Notes: generated by a model from the letters alone, not told the origin. Positions 1 to 10,195 are shown, counted from the stretch's first letter. The stretch is 64,000 nt of DNA from Mucilaginibacter daejeonensis (GCF_020783335.1 NZ_CP086068.1:2294001-2358000), one strand, 5' to 3'. Made by a program: numbers and translations.

Positions 1-1656
1 GCTGAACAGCAATAGGTGATTACTGTATTTGATGATGTTCTCGAACTCGCGAATGGCATCGTCCACACGGCCAACACAGGCCAATGCTTCTACATACCAA
101 AACGCACAGATCAGAAATGTGGTCTTTGGCTTACCAAAATCATCGGCGTGCAGGTAGCGGTAGAAGAGGCCGTGCTCGGTCCTTAACTCAGCTTCCAATG
201 CTTTCAAGTGATCTTTGGCACGATCAGACGTCGGATCAAGATAGTTCATCATGATCAACTGTAGCGTACTGGCATCTAAATGTTTACTACCAGCAGCATT
301 AGTATATACTTTACGTTCAGGGTCATAACAACTTTCGATGTGAGCAGCGGCACGTTCTTTCATGGCGATAGCACGGTTGATCAGCTCCTCGTTGTTGATC
401 GTACGTGCCATCTTTTCGGCAGCCGATGCACCGGCCCATTGGAACAGGTTACTATAGCAATGAATGTTGGCCATATTACGGAATTCCCATATACCCGCGT
501 CCTTTTCATCAATGGTACGCTCGATCTTGCTTAATAGATAGTCCACCCATTTGGCCGAATCCTTACGCTCGTCAATGATAAAACGATGATCGGTATACAA
601 AGGCAGTACCGACACTAATACTTGTCCGTAAATATCGTTTTGAATGTGCTCTGATGCCTGGTTGCCGATCCGCACCGGCTGGTTGCCTTCATAACCTTCC
701 AGGTCAACGGTATACTCTTCCAGGTCGTGCTCGCCGGCTATGCCGTACAGTGGCTGATAGCGAAAATTCTCAGAAAAAGAAATGTCGGTCACGTAATTAA
801 AGTACTTCTCCATTTCCTCAAAATGCCCGATGTGATTGAGCGAGCTGATCACATAGAATGTGTCGCGCAGCCAGCAGTAACGGTAATCCCACGTACGCCC
901 GCTACCCGGGTGCTCAGGCAGGCTGGTGGTACTGGCGGCAATGATCGCACCAGTATCTTCGTACTGGTGTATCTTCAAAGCCAGGGCCGAGCGGATCACA
1001 TAAGGCTGGTAGAAACCGGCAATGGATGAGTGCTTGATCCAACGGCGCCAGTATTGTACCGTCTCTCTCAAAAAGCGTTCAGCAGTGCTTATCAATGGAG
1101 CTTCCAACGGCTCGCCATAGGTAAGCACTAAATACTTACAGTCGTTAAGAATAAAGGCGTGATCATCAAATATGTAGCTGATCGGTATGTTGGTGGTCAG
1201 CCTGATGCGTTCCTCGCCACCCAGGTATTGAATGTGATTGCTTCCGCGGTTAACGGTCAATTCTTTTTTACCGTAATCGGTCACTGGACGGCATTTGACC
1301 CGCACTCGTGGCGAGCCTTCTAACACCTCGATCTTACGGATCAGCATGAGCGGCTTGTAATAACGCGCGTGTTCCTGAAAGCGCGGCGCAAAGTCGGTGA
1401 TGCGGTACTTGCCGCCCGCAGCGACCGTGATCTCGGTGATCAGTACGTTGGTATTCTCGAGGTAATATTGATTAGAAGTGTATTCCCCATCTGGAAGGAT
1501 CGAGAACTCGCCGCCTTTCTTTTTATCCAGCAATCCGCCGAAAACGAATGTGCTATCAAAACGTGGCCAGCAAAGCCAATCAACGTTCGTATTCTTATTA
1601 ATGTGTGCCAGGAAGGCGCAGTTTCCTATAATTCCGGTATTATACGTATGCTTCAT
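1..1656 (-). CDS. GH15 family glucoamylase/trehalase-like glycoside hydrolase (partial, 3' end outside window)
   Basis: The reading frame starts at an ATG complementary to 1654-1656 (MKHTYNTGIIGNC...) and stays open for 552 codons to the window edge, so the C-terminus is missing. The N-terminal block with GNCAFLAHI and DWLCWPRFDS is typical of the small N-terminal domain of bacterial GH15 proteins. Near residue 250 the motif TWDYRYCWLRD matches the conserved catalytic-domain block of the (alpha/alpha)6 barrel. The family hydrolyses alpha-glucosidic bonds of maltodextrins or trehalose with inversion; the substrate cannot be told from what is visible. Related proteins are about 590-620 residues, so perhaps 40-60 residues lie outside. 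No signal peptide is seen, which suggests a cytoplasmic enzyme for storage-sugar turnover. Confidence 0.9.
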   Translation of the reverse strand, partial: MKHTYNTGIIGNCAFLAHINKNTNVDWLCWPRFDSTFVFGGLLDKKKGGEFSILPDGEYTSNQYYLENTNVLITEITVAAGGKYRITDFAPRFQEHARYYKPLMLIRKIEVLEGSPRVRVKCRPVTDYGKKELTVNRGSNHIQYLGGEERIRLTTNIPISYIFDDHAFILNDCKYLVLTYGEPLEAPLISTAERFLRETVQYWRRWIKHSSIAGFYQPYVIRSALALKIHQYEDTGAIIAASTTSLPEHPGSGRTWDYRYCWLRDTFYVISSLNHIGHFEEMEKYFNYVTDISFSENFRYQPLYGIAGEHDLEEYTVDLEGYEGNQPVRIGNQASEHIQNDIYGQVLVSVLPLYTDHRFIIDERKDSAKWVDYLLSKIERTIDEKDAGIWEFRNMANIHCYSNLFQWAGASAAEKMARTINNEELINRAIAMKERAAAHIESCYDPERKVYTNAAGSKHLDASTLQLIMMNYLDPTSDRAKDHLKALEAELRTEHGLFYRYLHADDFGKPKTTFLICAFWYVEALACVGRVDDAIREFENIIKYSNHLLLFS

Positions 1657-2015
1657 CAGGTGATCAGTTGTTGGTCGGGGATGGTGCTATGAATTTCCCT
1701 TATGCAACAACAGACACCGCTTAATGTTGAAAGTATTTGGATATAATGAGGTGTGGTGTACGTAACCCTGACGATGGGATACACTATATGATATCATATA
1801 CTCGAATCCATACATTTGATGCTTTAGTTAAATACCACAAGTACAAAAGGTTAACTTAACAAGCTAAAAAAATTAAATTATTATTGGATGATCCAAAATT
1901 TATATATTTGAGTAAATAATTCGCTGCACAACTAATTTATTTTGCTGGATCACACCATTTTATAACTTCAGTTCGGCCTTATTATTAACTACCAATAAAC
2001 TTATAAACTTAAATT
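1657..2015. other. Intergenic region between the divergent GH15 and cold-shock genes
   Basis: This 359-bp AT-rich stretch holds no convincing gene. It contains a perfect 16-bp palindrome at 1785-1800 (TATATGATATCATATA), about 130 bp upstream of the GH15 start, and a TAnnTTTG box (TATATTTG) at 1903-1910 pointing toward the cold-shock gene. That would give a leader of roughly 100 nt, as is common for csp genes. No tRNA-like or riboswitch-like fold was recognised. Confidence 0.6.
1903..1910 (+). promoter_or_regulatory. Candidate -7 box of the cold-shock gene
   Basis: TATATTTG matches the Bacteroidota primary sigma factor -7 consensus TAnnTTTG. A TTG lies at 1884-1886, but the 16-nt spacer is shorter than the usual 19-21, so the -33 element is uncertain. 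A transcript starting here would carry about 100 nt of leader before 2016. Confidence 0.4.
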
Positions 2016-2213
2016 ATGAAGACTGGAAAAGTAAAATGGTTCAACACTCAAAAAGGCTTTGGCTTTATCATTACTGACGAGGGCAAAGATCTTTTTGTAC
2101 ACTTTAAAGATGTTGAAGGCGGCGTAAATGCCATTAAAGATAACGACACCGTAGAGTACGAAGTTGAAGAGGGCCGCAAAGGGCTTCAGGCAGTACGCGT
2201 TAAAAAAGTGTAA
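2016..2213 (+). CDS. cspA: Cold-shock domain protein (CspA family)
   Basis: A 65-residue single-domain protein. GKVKWFN at residues 3-9 and KGFGFI at 13-18 (RNP1) with LFVHF at 26-30 (RNP2) are the nucleic-acid-binding motifs of the five-stranded OB-fold cold-shock domain. It is expected to bind single-stranded RNA or DNA and act as an RNA chaperone in the cytoplasm. It stands alone: a long AT-rich leader precedes it and a strong intrinsic terminator follows, so it is probably monocistronic. The long leader is consistent with post-transcriptional thermoregulation, as known for csp genes, but that is inference. Confidence 0.95.
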   Translation: MKTGKVKWFNTQKGFGFIITDEGKDLFVHFKDVEGGVNAIKDNDTVEYEVEEGRKGLQAVRVKKV

Positions 2214-2248
2214 CGACCGTAAGCACCAATATATAAACTTAGATACAG

Positions 2249-2272
2249 AACCCCTTTTAAGGGGTTTTTTTG
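2249..2272 (+). terminator. Rho-independent terminator of the cold-shock gene
   Basis: The AACCCC/GGGGTT stem with a TTTTAA centre is followed directly by a run of T (to 2271). It ends before the next gene, whose start is therefore placed at 2333 rather than in the T-run. Confidence 0.85.
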
Positions 2273-2332
2273 TGGGTTATCATTATATTAGAAGCCGCGG
2301 ATCAACGCTTTACTGATCCCATTGATAAATCC

Positions 2333-3619
2333 ATGTCTGATATCGCTATTACTAAAAGCACTAAGAACGTTGTCTTTTTGGTCATTGTGGCCGCCCTTGG
2401 TTACTTCGTTGACATTTATGACCTGCTGATCTTCTCCATAGTTCGGGTACAAAGCCTGCACGACATTGGCGTCACTGATGCCGAAATGCGTACCAAAGGC
2501 GAGTTCATCATCAATATGCAAATGTTCGGCCTGCTATTGGGCGGCATTTTGTGGGGCGTCATTGGTGATAAGTACGGCCGTATCAAAGTGCTGTTCGGTT
2601 CCATACTCTTGTATTCACTGGCTAACTTTGCCAATGGCTTTGCCACCACTTATACTTTCTATGCTATAGTTAGATTCATCGCCGGTATAGGTCTGGCGGG
2701 CGAATTAGGTGCCGGCATCACACTGGTAAGCGAGACCATGAGCAAAGAAAAACGCGGTTACGGTACAGCACTTGTAGCCGTGATCGGTTTGTTCGGTGCT
2801 GCGGCAGCTGCCACTGTAGCCAAATTTGGCTGGCAAAATGCTTACTTCATTGGTGGTGGTTTGGGTGTGCTATTGTTGCTGTTGCGCGTTGGCACGTTCG
2901 AATCAGGCATGTTCAAGCACGCCGAGCAAAGTGGTGTATCGAAAGGTAACTTTTGGATGCTATTCACTGATCGTAAACGCTTTATCAAATACTTGTGCTG
3001 CATCCTTATTGGTATGCCATTGTGGTTCGTAGTGGGTATACTGATCACCCAATCGCCCGAGATCGGTAAGGAACTGGGCTCTGCTGAGCCTTTGAGTGCT
3101 GGTACGGGTATCATGTATACGTACATTGGCCTTTCCATAGGGGACATGCTGGCTGGCCTTTTCGCTCAGTTGACCCGTTCGCGCAAACTTACGATGCTGG
3201 TGTTTCAGATCATGTCTGTCATCAGTGTGGTGTACTACCTCAATCAGCATGGTATCACACGGTCACAATTCATCGGTACTTGCTTGTTTATCGGGGTCTT
3301 CATCGGTTATTGGGCTACGTTCTGCACCATCGCTTCGGAGCAATTCGGCACCAATATCAGGGCTACAGTGACAACTACGGTACCCAACTTTGTACGGGGC
3401 GCATTGATCCCGATCACATTAGGCTATGAATTCTTCGTTCACTATTTCAAACAACAAGGTTACACCAATAGCATCATCATTAGCGCGTATGTAATGATGG
3501 GGCTGGTGACCATCATTGCCTTGATAGCCCTCAGTCAACTGAAAGAGAGCTTTGGCAAAGACCTCAATTACATCGAGTATGACCAAGACCCTGATGCTTT
3601 ACAAGCAGCAGGGTCCTGA
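2333..3619 (+). CDS. MFS transporter (substrate unknown)
   Basis: A 428-residue protein with about 12 hydrophobic segments. The loop between helices 2 and 3 reads GVIGDKYGRIKVL, the MFS signature GxxxDxxGR[RK], followed by RFIAGIGLAGELGAG, the R-x3-G-x3-G pattern of the sugar/organic-acid porter branch. It is an inner-membrane secondary transporter. The ATG at 2333 (MSDIAITK) is preferred: an in-frame TTG at 2270 sits inside the preceding terminator. The overall form resembles metabolite:H+ symporter or SV2-like carriers, but nothing in the neighbourhood (hemF downstream) identifies the substrate. Confidence 0.85.
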   Translation: MSDIAITKSTKNVVFLVIVAALGYFVDIYDLLIFSIVRVQSLHDIGVTDAEMRTKGEFIINMQMFGLLLGGILWGVIGDKYGRIKVLFGSILLYSLANFANGFATTYTFYAIVRFIAGIGLAGELGAGITLVSETMSKEKRGYGTALVAVIGLFGAAAAATVAKFGWQNAYFIGGGLGVLLLLLRVGTFESGMFKHAEQSGVSKGNFWMLFTDRKRFIKYLCCILIGMPLWFVVGILITQSPEIGKELGSAEPLSAGTGIMYTYIGLSIGDMLAGLFAQLTRSRKLTMLVFQIMSVISVVYYLNQHGITRSQFIGTCLFIGVFIGYWATFCTIASEQFGTNIRATVTTTVPNFVRGALIPITLGYEFFVHYFKQQGYTNSIIISAYVMMGLVTIIALIALSQLKESFGKDLNYIEYDQDPDALQAAGS

Positions 3620-3669
3620 ATTGATACGCAAGGTTAGTTGTTAGATACATTTTTTGCAACTTTGCCACG

Positions 3670-4581
3670 ATGATCAGCAAAGAGACCATAGCCAACGACT
3701 ATAAGACCATACAGGACGAGATATGCCAAAGCCTTGAACAGCTGGATGGCAGCGCCCGATTTGAAGAGGAGCTTTGGAGCCGCGACGGCGGTGGCGGCGG
3801 CCGCACACGCGTGATACAGAACGGAAACATCCTGGAAAAAGGTGGAGTGAACTTTTCGGCTGTGGAAGGTAAACTACCTGACAGTGTTAAGAGAGCCTTA
3901 AAGGTAGACCACGACGACTTTTTTGCTACCGGAGTTTCCATCGTTATTCACCCGAACCACCCTTGGGTACCGATCATTCACATGAACATCCGTTACTTCG
4001 AAATGCCGTCATCCATTGAAGGGGGGGAACCGTTACGCTGGTTCGGCGGGGGTATCGACTTGACCCCGCATTATGTGATCGAAGATGATGCCCGCTTTTT
4101 TCACGGAACCTTAAAAAGCGTTTGCGACCAATTCAACGCAGGCTTTTATCCTCGCTTCAAGACCTGGGCCGATGACTATTTCTTCATCAAACACCGTGAC
4201 GAAACGCGTGGTGTAGGCGGCATATTTTATGACCGGCTCACCGCTACGGATGACATCAGCTGGGAGAATATATTTGAGTTCTCCCAAGCGGTAGGCCGTA
4301 CCTTCGCGCCCATGTACACCGAACTGGTGAACCGCAACCGCAATCGCTCATTTACCGAAGCTGAGCAGCAATGGCAATACCAACGCCGTAGCCGCTATAC
4401 AGAGTTCAATCTGGTATATGACGCCGGTACCAAATTCGGTCTGGAGACCAACGGCCGTATCGAATCGATACTCATGAGTTTGCCACCTACAGCCAAATGG
4501 TTGTACAACTACGTGCCTGAGCAAGGCAGCCAAGAAGAAAAGACGCTTAGCCTGCTCAAAAAGAACATAAACTGGATATAA
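3670..4581 (+). CDS. hemF: Oxygen-dependent coproporphyrinogen III oxidase
   Basis: HemF performs the O2-dependent oxidative decarboxylation of coproporphyrinogen III to protoporphyrinogen IX in heme synthesis; it is a cytoplasmic homodimer. At 303 residues it has normal length. Family blocks are clear: FEEELWSRDGGGGGRTRV near residues 32-49, FGGGIDLTPHY at about 125-135, and KHRDETRGVGGIFYDRL at about 174-190. Using the oxygen-dependent enzyme points to aerobic growth. It starts 50 bp after the MFS gene and ends 10 bp before a small lipoprotein gene, so cotranscription with the latter is likely. Confidence 0.97.
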   Translation: MISKETIANDYKTIQDEICQSLEQLDGSARFEEELWSRDGGGGGRTRVIQNGNILEKGGVNFSAVEGKLPDSVKRALKVDHDDFFATGVSIVIHPNHPWVPIIHMNIRYFEMPSSIEGGEPLRWFGGGIDLTPHYVIEDDARFFHGTLKSVCDQFNAGFYPRFKTWADDYFFIKHRDETRGVGGIFYDRLTATDDISWENIFEFSQAVGRTFAPMYTELVNRNRNRSFTEAEQQWQYQRRSRYTEFNLVYDAGTKFGLETNGRIESILMSLPPTAKWLYNYVPEQGSQEEKTLSLLKKNINWI

Positions 4582-4591
4582 CACATTCCCT

Positions 4592-4993
4592 ATGAGATAC
4601 AACAAGGTCCTGATGATCACGATCGCTGCCCTAAGCCTGGCTTCATGCGGTGATCATGCCACACTGAAAGGCAAATGGAAATATGCCGGCGGCATTTACG
4701 ACGGAAAAAAGGAGGGAAGTACCGAAGGCTATCAACTTGAACGTACATACACCTCCAAAGCCTTTGAAGCGAACATGATCGAGGCTAACGTCGAACCACA
4801 AAAGTTTCAGGCCGGCAACTATGAGCTTAAAGGCGACACATGCATCGAGACCGAGACCTTTAGTACTCAGCCATCCAAACTGACCAATGTTGGCGTGCAT
4901 TACCATTACCAGGTGAAGAACGATACGCTCACGCTCAAAGCTAAGTTGCCGACCGGCATGGAGGTAGAAGAGTACTGGACCAAGCTCAAATAA
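4592..4993 (+). CDS. Small lipoprotein, unknown function
   Basis: A 133-residue protein beginning MRYNKVLMITIAALSLASCG. The hydrophobic stretch followed by LASC is a lipobox with the acylated Cys at residue 19. The mature part (LKGKWKYAGG..., alternating polar strands, ending MEVEEYWTKLK) looks like a small beta-rich, possibly lipocalin-like domain, as seen in many Bacteroidota lipoproteins. It follows hemF by 10 bp. I do not recognise a specific family and assign no function. Confidence 0.75.
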   Translation: MRYNKVLMITIAALSLASCGDHATLKGKWKYAGGIYDGKKEGSTEGYQLERTYTSKAFEANMIEANVEPQKFQAGNYELKGDTCIETETFSTQPSKLTNVGVHYHYQVKNDTLTLKAKLPTGMEVEEYWTKLK

Positions 4994-5200
4994 CACCTAC
5001 CTAACATATTGATCGATGGCTCGAGCAGATGTTGGCAAGTAAGCTGATCAATGAGCTAAACAGGGCGATCAAAGCCGAAAAAGTTACTCACATAAGGGGT
5101 ATAACTTTACGGTATTAGCTTCAGATCTTATATCTTCGCAGGTCAAATAATTTACTTTTACCTAAAGTTTAGAGCAGATCTTTCTTACTAAAAATTCCAA

Positions 5201-7774
5201 ATGGCTGAAGATAATTCACAGAACGAGGACAGGATCATTCCAATAAATATAGATGAAGAGATGCGGTCGGCCTACATTGATTATTCAATGTCGGTTATCG
5301 TATCGAGGGCACTGCCCGATGTACGCGACGGTTTGAAACCCGTTCACCGCCGTGTACTGTTCGGTATGCTTGACCTGGGACTGAGCAGTGGTAAACCATA
5401 CAAAAAATCGGCACGTATAGTAGGTGAGGTGTTGGGTAAATACCACCCGCACGGTGACTCCTCGGTATATGATACAATGGTACGTATGGCTCAGGATTGG
5501 AGCTTGCGTTATCCATTGGTAGAGGGCCAGGGTAACTACGGATCGATAGACGGTGACAGCCCTGCGGCAATGCGTTACACGGAGGCTCGCTTGCAAAAGA
5601 TAGCCGAAGAGATGATGGCCGATATCAATAAAGATACGATCGACTATCAACTCAACTTTGATGATACGCTGGAAGAACCAAGCGTGTTACCTGCCAAGAT
5701 ACCTAACCTATTGGTGAACGGTGCTTCGGGTATCGCTGTAGGTATGGCCACTAACATGGCGCCTCACAACCTTACCGAAGTGATCGACGCCACCGTAGCA
5801 CAGATCGATAACCGCGACATCGAGGTTTCAGAACTGATGCAATACATCAAAGGTCCTGATTTCCCTACCGGCGGTATCATATACGGTTATGAAGGCGCTA
5901 AGGATGCTTTCGAGACCGGTCGTGGCCGTATCATATTGCGCGCCCGTGCCGAAATTGAGACCTTTAATAACGACCGTGAACGCATCGTGGTGACCGAGAT
6001 ACCTTACCAGGTGAACAAGGCTCAAATGATCGAGCGTACGGCCGAACTGGTGAATGAGAAAAAGATAGAAGGCATTTCCACGATTCGTGACGAATCGAGC
6101 CGCGAGGGTATCCGCGTGGTTTACGAGGTGAAACGCGATGGAAACGCCAACATCGTACTCAATAACCTTTACAAATATACCTCGCTGCAAACCTCTTTCA
6201 GCGTGAACAACATCGCGCTGGTAAAGGGCCGCCCAATGCTGCTCAACCTGCGCGAGCTGATCCACCATTTTATCGAGCACCGCCAGGAAGTAGTGGTTCG
6301 CCGTACCCGTTACGAGCTGGCCGAAGCTGAAAAGCGTGCACACATCCTGGAAGGCTTACTGATCGCACTTGACCATTTGGACGAGGTGATCCGTTTGATC
6401 CGCGCCTCACAAACTCCCGAAGAAGCACGCGACGGGTTAATGAGCCAATTCGGCTTGAGCGAGATACAGGCACGTGCGATCTTGGATATGACGCTGCGTC
6501 GTTTGACCGGCCTGGAGCGTGATAAGATCAAAGAGGAGTACGCCGAGTTAATGAAGACCATCGATTACTTGAAGTCTATCCTGGCCGATCCTGCATTGCA
6601 GATGAAGATCATTAAGGACGAACTGCTCGAGATCAAGGAGAAATATGGCGATGAGCGTAAGACCGAAATGGTTCACTCAAGCGCCGAAATGATGACCGAG
6701 GACTTCATCGAAGATGAGGAAGTGGTGATCACCATATCGCACGAAGGCTACATCAAACGCACACCGTTGACGGAGTACCGCCGTCAGGGCAGGGGAGGCA
6801 AGGGTGCTATCGGTAGCAATAGCCGTGATGAGGATTTCATCGAGCACTTACTTGTGGCATCCAACCACAACTATATGTTGTTCTTTACCGAGGCCGGGCG
6901 TTGTTTCTGGCTGCGGGTGTTCGAAATACCTGAAGGTACGCGTACCTCTAAAGGCCGTGCCATTCAGAATATCATCAATATCCCTAAAGAGGAGAAGATC
7001 AAAGCATACATCAAGGTGAAGAACCTGAAAGACCAGGACTACCTTGAGAACAACTTCATCATTATGTGTACCAGCAAAGGTACCATCAAAAAGACCTCGC
7101 TCGAGGCGTACTCTCGTCCGCGTTCTAACGGTATCAATGCCATTAACATCAATGATGGTGATACATTGCTTGAAGCTACCCTCACCACCGGGACCAGCGA
7201 GATCGTTATGGCGCTAAGATCAGGACGTGCGATCCGTTTCAACGAGTCTACCGTGCGCCCAATGGGTCGTACCGCTACCGGTGTTCGTGGTATCACTTTG
7301 GAGGATGACAAAGATGAGGTAGTAGGTATGATCGCCATCAACGATGCCGAGACCACTGTACTCGTGGTATCTGAGAAAGGTTACGGCAAACGCACCGATA
7401 TCGAGGATTACCGCGTTACTAACCGTGGCGGTAAAGGTGTTAAGACCATCAGCATAACCGAGAAAACAGGCAAACTTGTTGCCATTAAAGATGTTACAGA
7501 TACTGACGATCTGATGATCATCAACCGTTCAGGTGTGATCATTCGTATCGCGATGAATGAGTTACGTACCATGGGTCGTGCTACTCAAGGTGTTAAACTG
7601 ATCACCTTGAAAGGTAACGACGAGATCGCTTCAGTAGCCAAGATCGAGCACAGTGAGGAAGAAGAGCTTGAACAAGCGATCGATAACACATTGAACACCA
7701 ACGCGAGCGATGTAGGTACCGAAGATACCGACAGCCCAAGTGCTGACGCTCCGGAAGATACAGAAAACGAATAA
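5201..7774 (+). CDS. gyrA: DNA gyrase subunit A
   Basis: GyrA is the breakage-reunion subunit of the A2B2 gyrase that introduces negative supercoils. The 857-residue protein has the N-terminal winged-helix/tower region, with the catalytic tyrosine in AAMRYTEAR at Tyr126, and a C-terminal beta-pinwheel carrying a GyrA box variant QGRGGKG near residue 530 (canonical QRRGGKG). The acidic, low-complexity tail (about residues 820-857) is usual. In the quinolone-resistance region ([11 protein letters not shown]) the equivalents of E. coli Ser83 and Asp87 are Ser87 and Asp91, both the sensitive-type residues. Two TPR genes follow closely. gyrB is not in the window. Confidence 0.98.
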   Translation: MAEDNSQNEDRIIPINIDEEMRSAYIDYSMSVIVSRALPDVRDGLKPVHRRVLFGMLDLGLSSGKPYKKSARIVGEVLGKYHPHGDSSVYDTMVRMAQDWSLRYPLVEGQGNYGSIDGDSPAAMRYTEARLQKIAEEMMADINKDTIDYQLNFDDTLEEPSVLPAKIPNLLVNGASGIAVGMATNMAPHNLTEVIDATVAQIDNRDIEVSELMQYIKGPDFPTGGIIYGYEGAKDAFETGRGRIILRARAEIETFNNDRERIVVTEIPYQVNKAQMIERTAELVNEKKIEGISTIRDESSREGIRVVYEVKRDGNANIVLNNLYKYTSLQTSFSVNNIALVKGRPMLLNLRELIHHFIEHRQEVVVRRTRYELAEAEKRAHILEGLLIALDHLDEVIRLIRASQTPEEARDGLMSQFGLSEIQARAILDMTLRRLTGLERDKIKEEYAELMKTIDYLKSILADPALQMKIIKDELLEIKEKYGDERKTEMVHSSAEMMTEDFIEDEEVVITISHEGYIKRTPLTEYRRQGRGGKGAIGSNSRDEDFIEHLLVASNHNYMLFFTEAGRCFWLRVFEIPEGTRTSKGRAIQNIINIPKEEKIKAYIKVKNLKDQDYLENNFIIMCTSKGTIKKTSLEAYSRPRSNGINAININDGDTLLEATLTTGTSEIVMALRSGRAIRFNESTVRPMGRTATGVRGITLEDDKDEVVGMIAINDAETTVLVVSEKGYGKRTDIEDYRVTNRGGKGVKTISITEKTGKLVAIKDVTDTDDLMIINRSGVIIRIAMNELRTMGRATQGVKLITLKGNDEIASVAKIEHSEEEELEQAIDNTLNTNASDVGTEDTDSPSADAPEDTENE

Positions 7775-7777
7775 AGC

Positions 7778-8899
7778 ATGATATCAGGTCGAAAGATCGT
7801 TATACTGACCCTATTTGTGTTGTTCACCGCACCGGTGGCTTTTGCTCAGTCAGAAGCGTTGAAGGTCGTGGTGAACAACCTTGCTTATTACCGCCAAAAA
7901 GGTGAGCTTAAGTATTTAAGCAACGCCAAAAAATCGGTAGATAGTTTGATCAAGACTAAGTCGGATTCATCTAACCTAAGCAAGAACCTTTACAAAGCGA
8001 TCGTTTACTCGAGCATCGCCTATTTGGATTCGACGAACCAACTCAATCAACCGGCCGACCTTTTTCCGAAAACGGTAGCACTGGTAGACAGACTGGCCGA
8101 GAACAAGAGGATCTACAAATACCAGAACGAGCTGAACTTCGCCAAGCGCTGCCTGGCCAATGTGTTCATTCGTAATGGTTTCCAACAGATCAGGGACCTG
8201 GACCTGAACAATGCGGTCAATTCATTCGTCAGCGCCAAAAGTTACGCACCTGATTTCCCGCAGATCAACGCCTACATCGCATACGCCAATACACGCGCAG
8301 GTAGGTTGAACGAAGCTGTAAAGTTCTATGATGAGCTGATCCAATCAGACAGCGTAAAGCTGGAATACGTAATTGCTGCCACCAACATTTACAAGACGCT
8401 GGGAGACACCACTAAAGCTATCGAGACGCTGAAAAGGGGTAGAAAACTTTTACCTAACGACCGGTCACTGTTATTGAACGAAGCCAACATTTACAACGAT
8501 CAGCGCAATTACCGGGCTTTAGAGCCGTTATTAAAAGATCTGCTGGATAGTTATAGTAGCGATGCCGAGGTAATATTTACCGCAGCTAACTGCTACGATC
8601 ATTTAGGTCAGTATGACCGCGCCGAGTCATTGTATCTGCGTGCCATAGACCTCAACAATGCCGCTTATGATCCGGTATTTAACCTCGGATTGATCTACTT
8701 AAAGCGTAGTGCCGGGCTAAAAAAACCTGAAGACGCTGAAAAAGAACGTGCACGTGCAGCTCTTTGGTTGCAAAAGGCATATGAAATGTCGCCGAAGAAC
8801 GTTGATACTTTAAAGTTGTTACAACTGATATATGCCAAGAATGGCAATGATGATCAATTGAATTACATAAATAATAAATTGCAACAGTTAACAAACTAA
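7778..8899 (+). CDS. Exported TPR-repeat protein
   Basis: A 373-residue protein with a signal peptide ending in VAFAQ at about residue 24, so probably periplasmic. It contains several tetratricopeptide repeats (for example around residues 230-300: ALEPLLKDLLDSYSSDAEVI and YDRAESLYLRAIDLNNAAYD). TPR solenoids usually mediate protein-protein contacts. It starts 3 bp after the gyrA stop and is followed 8 bp later by a second TPR gene, so the three genes probably form one transcript. The partner is unknown. Confidence 0.8.
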   Translation: MISGRKIVILTLFVLFTAPVAFAQSEALKVVVNNLAYYRQKGELKYLSNAKKSVDSLIKTKSDSSNLSKNLYKAIVYSSIAYLDSTNQLNQPADLFPKTVALVDRLAENKRIYKYQNELNFAKRCLANVFIRNGFQQIRDLDLNNAVNSFVSAKSYAPDFPQINAYIAYANTRAGRLNEAVKFYDELIQSDSVKLEYVIAATNIYKTLGDTTKAIETLKRGRKLLPNDRSLLLNEANIYNDQRNYRALEPLLKDLLDSYSSDAEVIFTAANCYDHLGQYDRAESLYLRAIDLNNAAYDPVFNLGLIYLKRSAGLKKPEDAEKERARAALWLQKAYEMSPKNVDTLKLLQLIYAKNGNDDQLNYINNKLQQLTN

Positions 8900-8907
8900 G
8901 TCCTCAT

Positions 8908-10161
8908 ATGAAAAATAAGTTTTTAATGGCGGGCGCCATTTGCCTTTTCTCGGCAACAGCTTTCGCCCAAAAATCAGAATTATCAACGGCGCAGTCAGAG
9001 TACGATAAATACGAGACCTTGCGTCAAAATAAGAGCACGGCTAACATGGCCGCTACCAGTTTGACAACTGCTAAAACGTCTATCGATAAAGCATCAGCTA
9101 ACGAAAAGACAGCAAATCTTCCGCAAACTTACGCCTTAAAAGGCGCTATTTACGGTGTGTTAGCTTACAGCGATACCGTGGCCGCGACCTCAACACCGCT
9201 ATTCAACACTGCTGCTGAAGCTGTAAAAAAAGCAAAGGAGACCGACACAAAAGGGGAGTACAAGAAACTGACCGACGCCGCGAACCAATATTTAGCGTAC
9301 TACCAGTTGAATAAAGGTGTAAAAGAGTTTCAAGGTCAGAAATTCGAAGATGCTTATAAATCTTTCGATGCTTACCGCACTGTTTATCCCGAAGACACCA
9401 CTGCGATATTCTACACTGGTTTAGCAGCTGCTAACTCGAAAAATTACCCAGCAGCTATCGCCCAGTACAAAAAGCTGGTAACCACTAATTACAGCAAGCG
9501 TGCCGACATCTATGCTGATCTTTCGAACATCTATTTGATGAGCAAAGATACCACAGCGGCATTGAATGCAGTTAGCGAAGGTGTGAGCAAATTCCCTAAC
9601 AGTGCGGCACTGCGTGGACGTGAGGTAGAGATCGCTTTGCAACAAGGCAAACAAGCTGAATTTGTTGGCAAGATCGAACAAGCTATCGCAACAGACCCTA
9701 AGAACAAGACACTTTACTTTTACTCAGGTGTAGCGCATGGTAAGATCGCTGAAGCAAGCGAAAAGGCTGCTAAGGCTGCAAAAGATCCTGCTGCTAAGGC
9801 TGCTGCGTTGAAGACCAGACAAGAGAACCTGGACAAAGCTGCTGCTGCTTATCAAAAAGCCGTTGAGTTGGATCCGAATTACTTTGATGCTAACCTTAAC
9901 ATGGGCTACGTGTTAATGACGCCAGCTGTTGACGATTACAACACCGCTAATAAATTACCACAAGCCAAGCAAAAAGAATACAATGCCTTGATGGCAAAAG
10001 TTACTGCCGCTGTAGACAAAGCAAAACCATACCTGGAAAAAGCTGTTGAGCTTGATCCAAAATCTGCAGCTGCATTAGGTAACCTTCGTAACTATTACAT
10101 CATTAAAAAAGATAACGTAAAGACCGCCGAGATCAAAAAGAAGATCGATGCTTTACAATAA
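8908..10161 (+). CDS. Exported TPR-repeat protein, Lys/Ala-rich
   Basis: A 417-residue protein with a signal peptide (MKNKFLMAGAICLFSATAFA, cleaved before Gln21). TPR units are visible in the middle and C-terminal parts (AAYQKAVELDPNYFDANLNM and YLEKAVELDPKSAAALGNL). A run rich in Ala and Lys near residues 285-315 separates repeat blocks. It resembles its upstream neighbour in layout, suggesting a tandem pair of related TPR proteins. A hairpin terminator follows immediately, closing the gyrA transcript. The function is probably envelope-related scaffolding, by inference. Confidence 0.8.
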   Translation: MKNKFLMAGAICLFSATAFAQKSELSTAQSEYDKYETLRQNKSTANMAATSLTTAKTSIDKASANEKTANLPQTYALKGAIYGVLAYSDTVAATSTPLFNTAAEAVKKAKETDTKGEYKKLTDAANQYLAYYQLNKGVKEFQGQKFEDAYKSFDAYRTVYPEDTTAIFYTGLAAANSKNYPAAIAQYKKLVTTNYSKRADIYADLSNIYLMSKDTTAALNAVSEGVSKFPNSAALRGREVEIALQQGKQAEFVGKIEQAIATDPKNKTLYFYSGVAHGKIAEASEKAAKAAKDPAAKAAALKTRQENLDKAAAAYQKAVELDPNYFDANLNMGYVLMTPAVDDYNTANKLPQAKQKEYNALMAKVTAAVDKAKPYLEKAVELDPKSAAALGNLRNYYIIKKDNVKTAEIKKKIDALQ

Positions 10162-10172
10162 TAAAATTGAAG

Positions 10173-10195
10173 AGCCCTCATAAGTAGGGCTTTTC
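10173..10195 (+). terminator. Terminator after the gyrA-TPR-TPR transcript
   Basis: AGCCCT (10173-10178) pairs with AGGGCT (10186-10191) across a 7-nt loop and is followed by TTTTC. It lies 12 bp past the stop codon. Confidence 0.75.

Noticed and set aside
2270..2332. Upstream extension of the MFS gene from a TTG
   Set aside because: The TTG is part of the T-run of the preceding terminator, and the extra residues do not resemble the family.
5285..6561. Several minus-strand frames of 67-171 codons within gyrA
   Set aside because: Codon-composition shadows of gyrA with no domain likeness or initiation signal.
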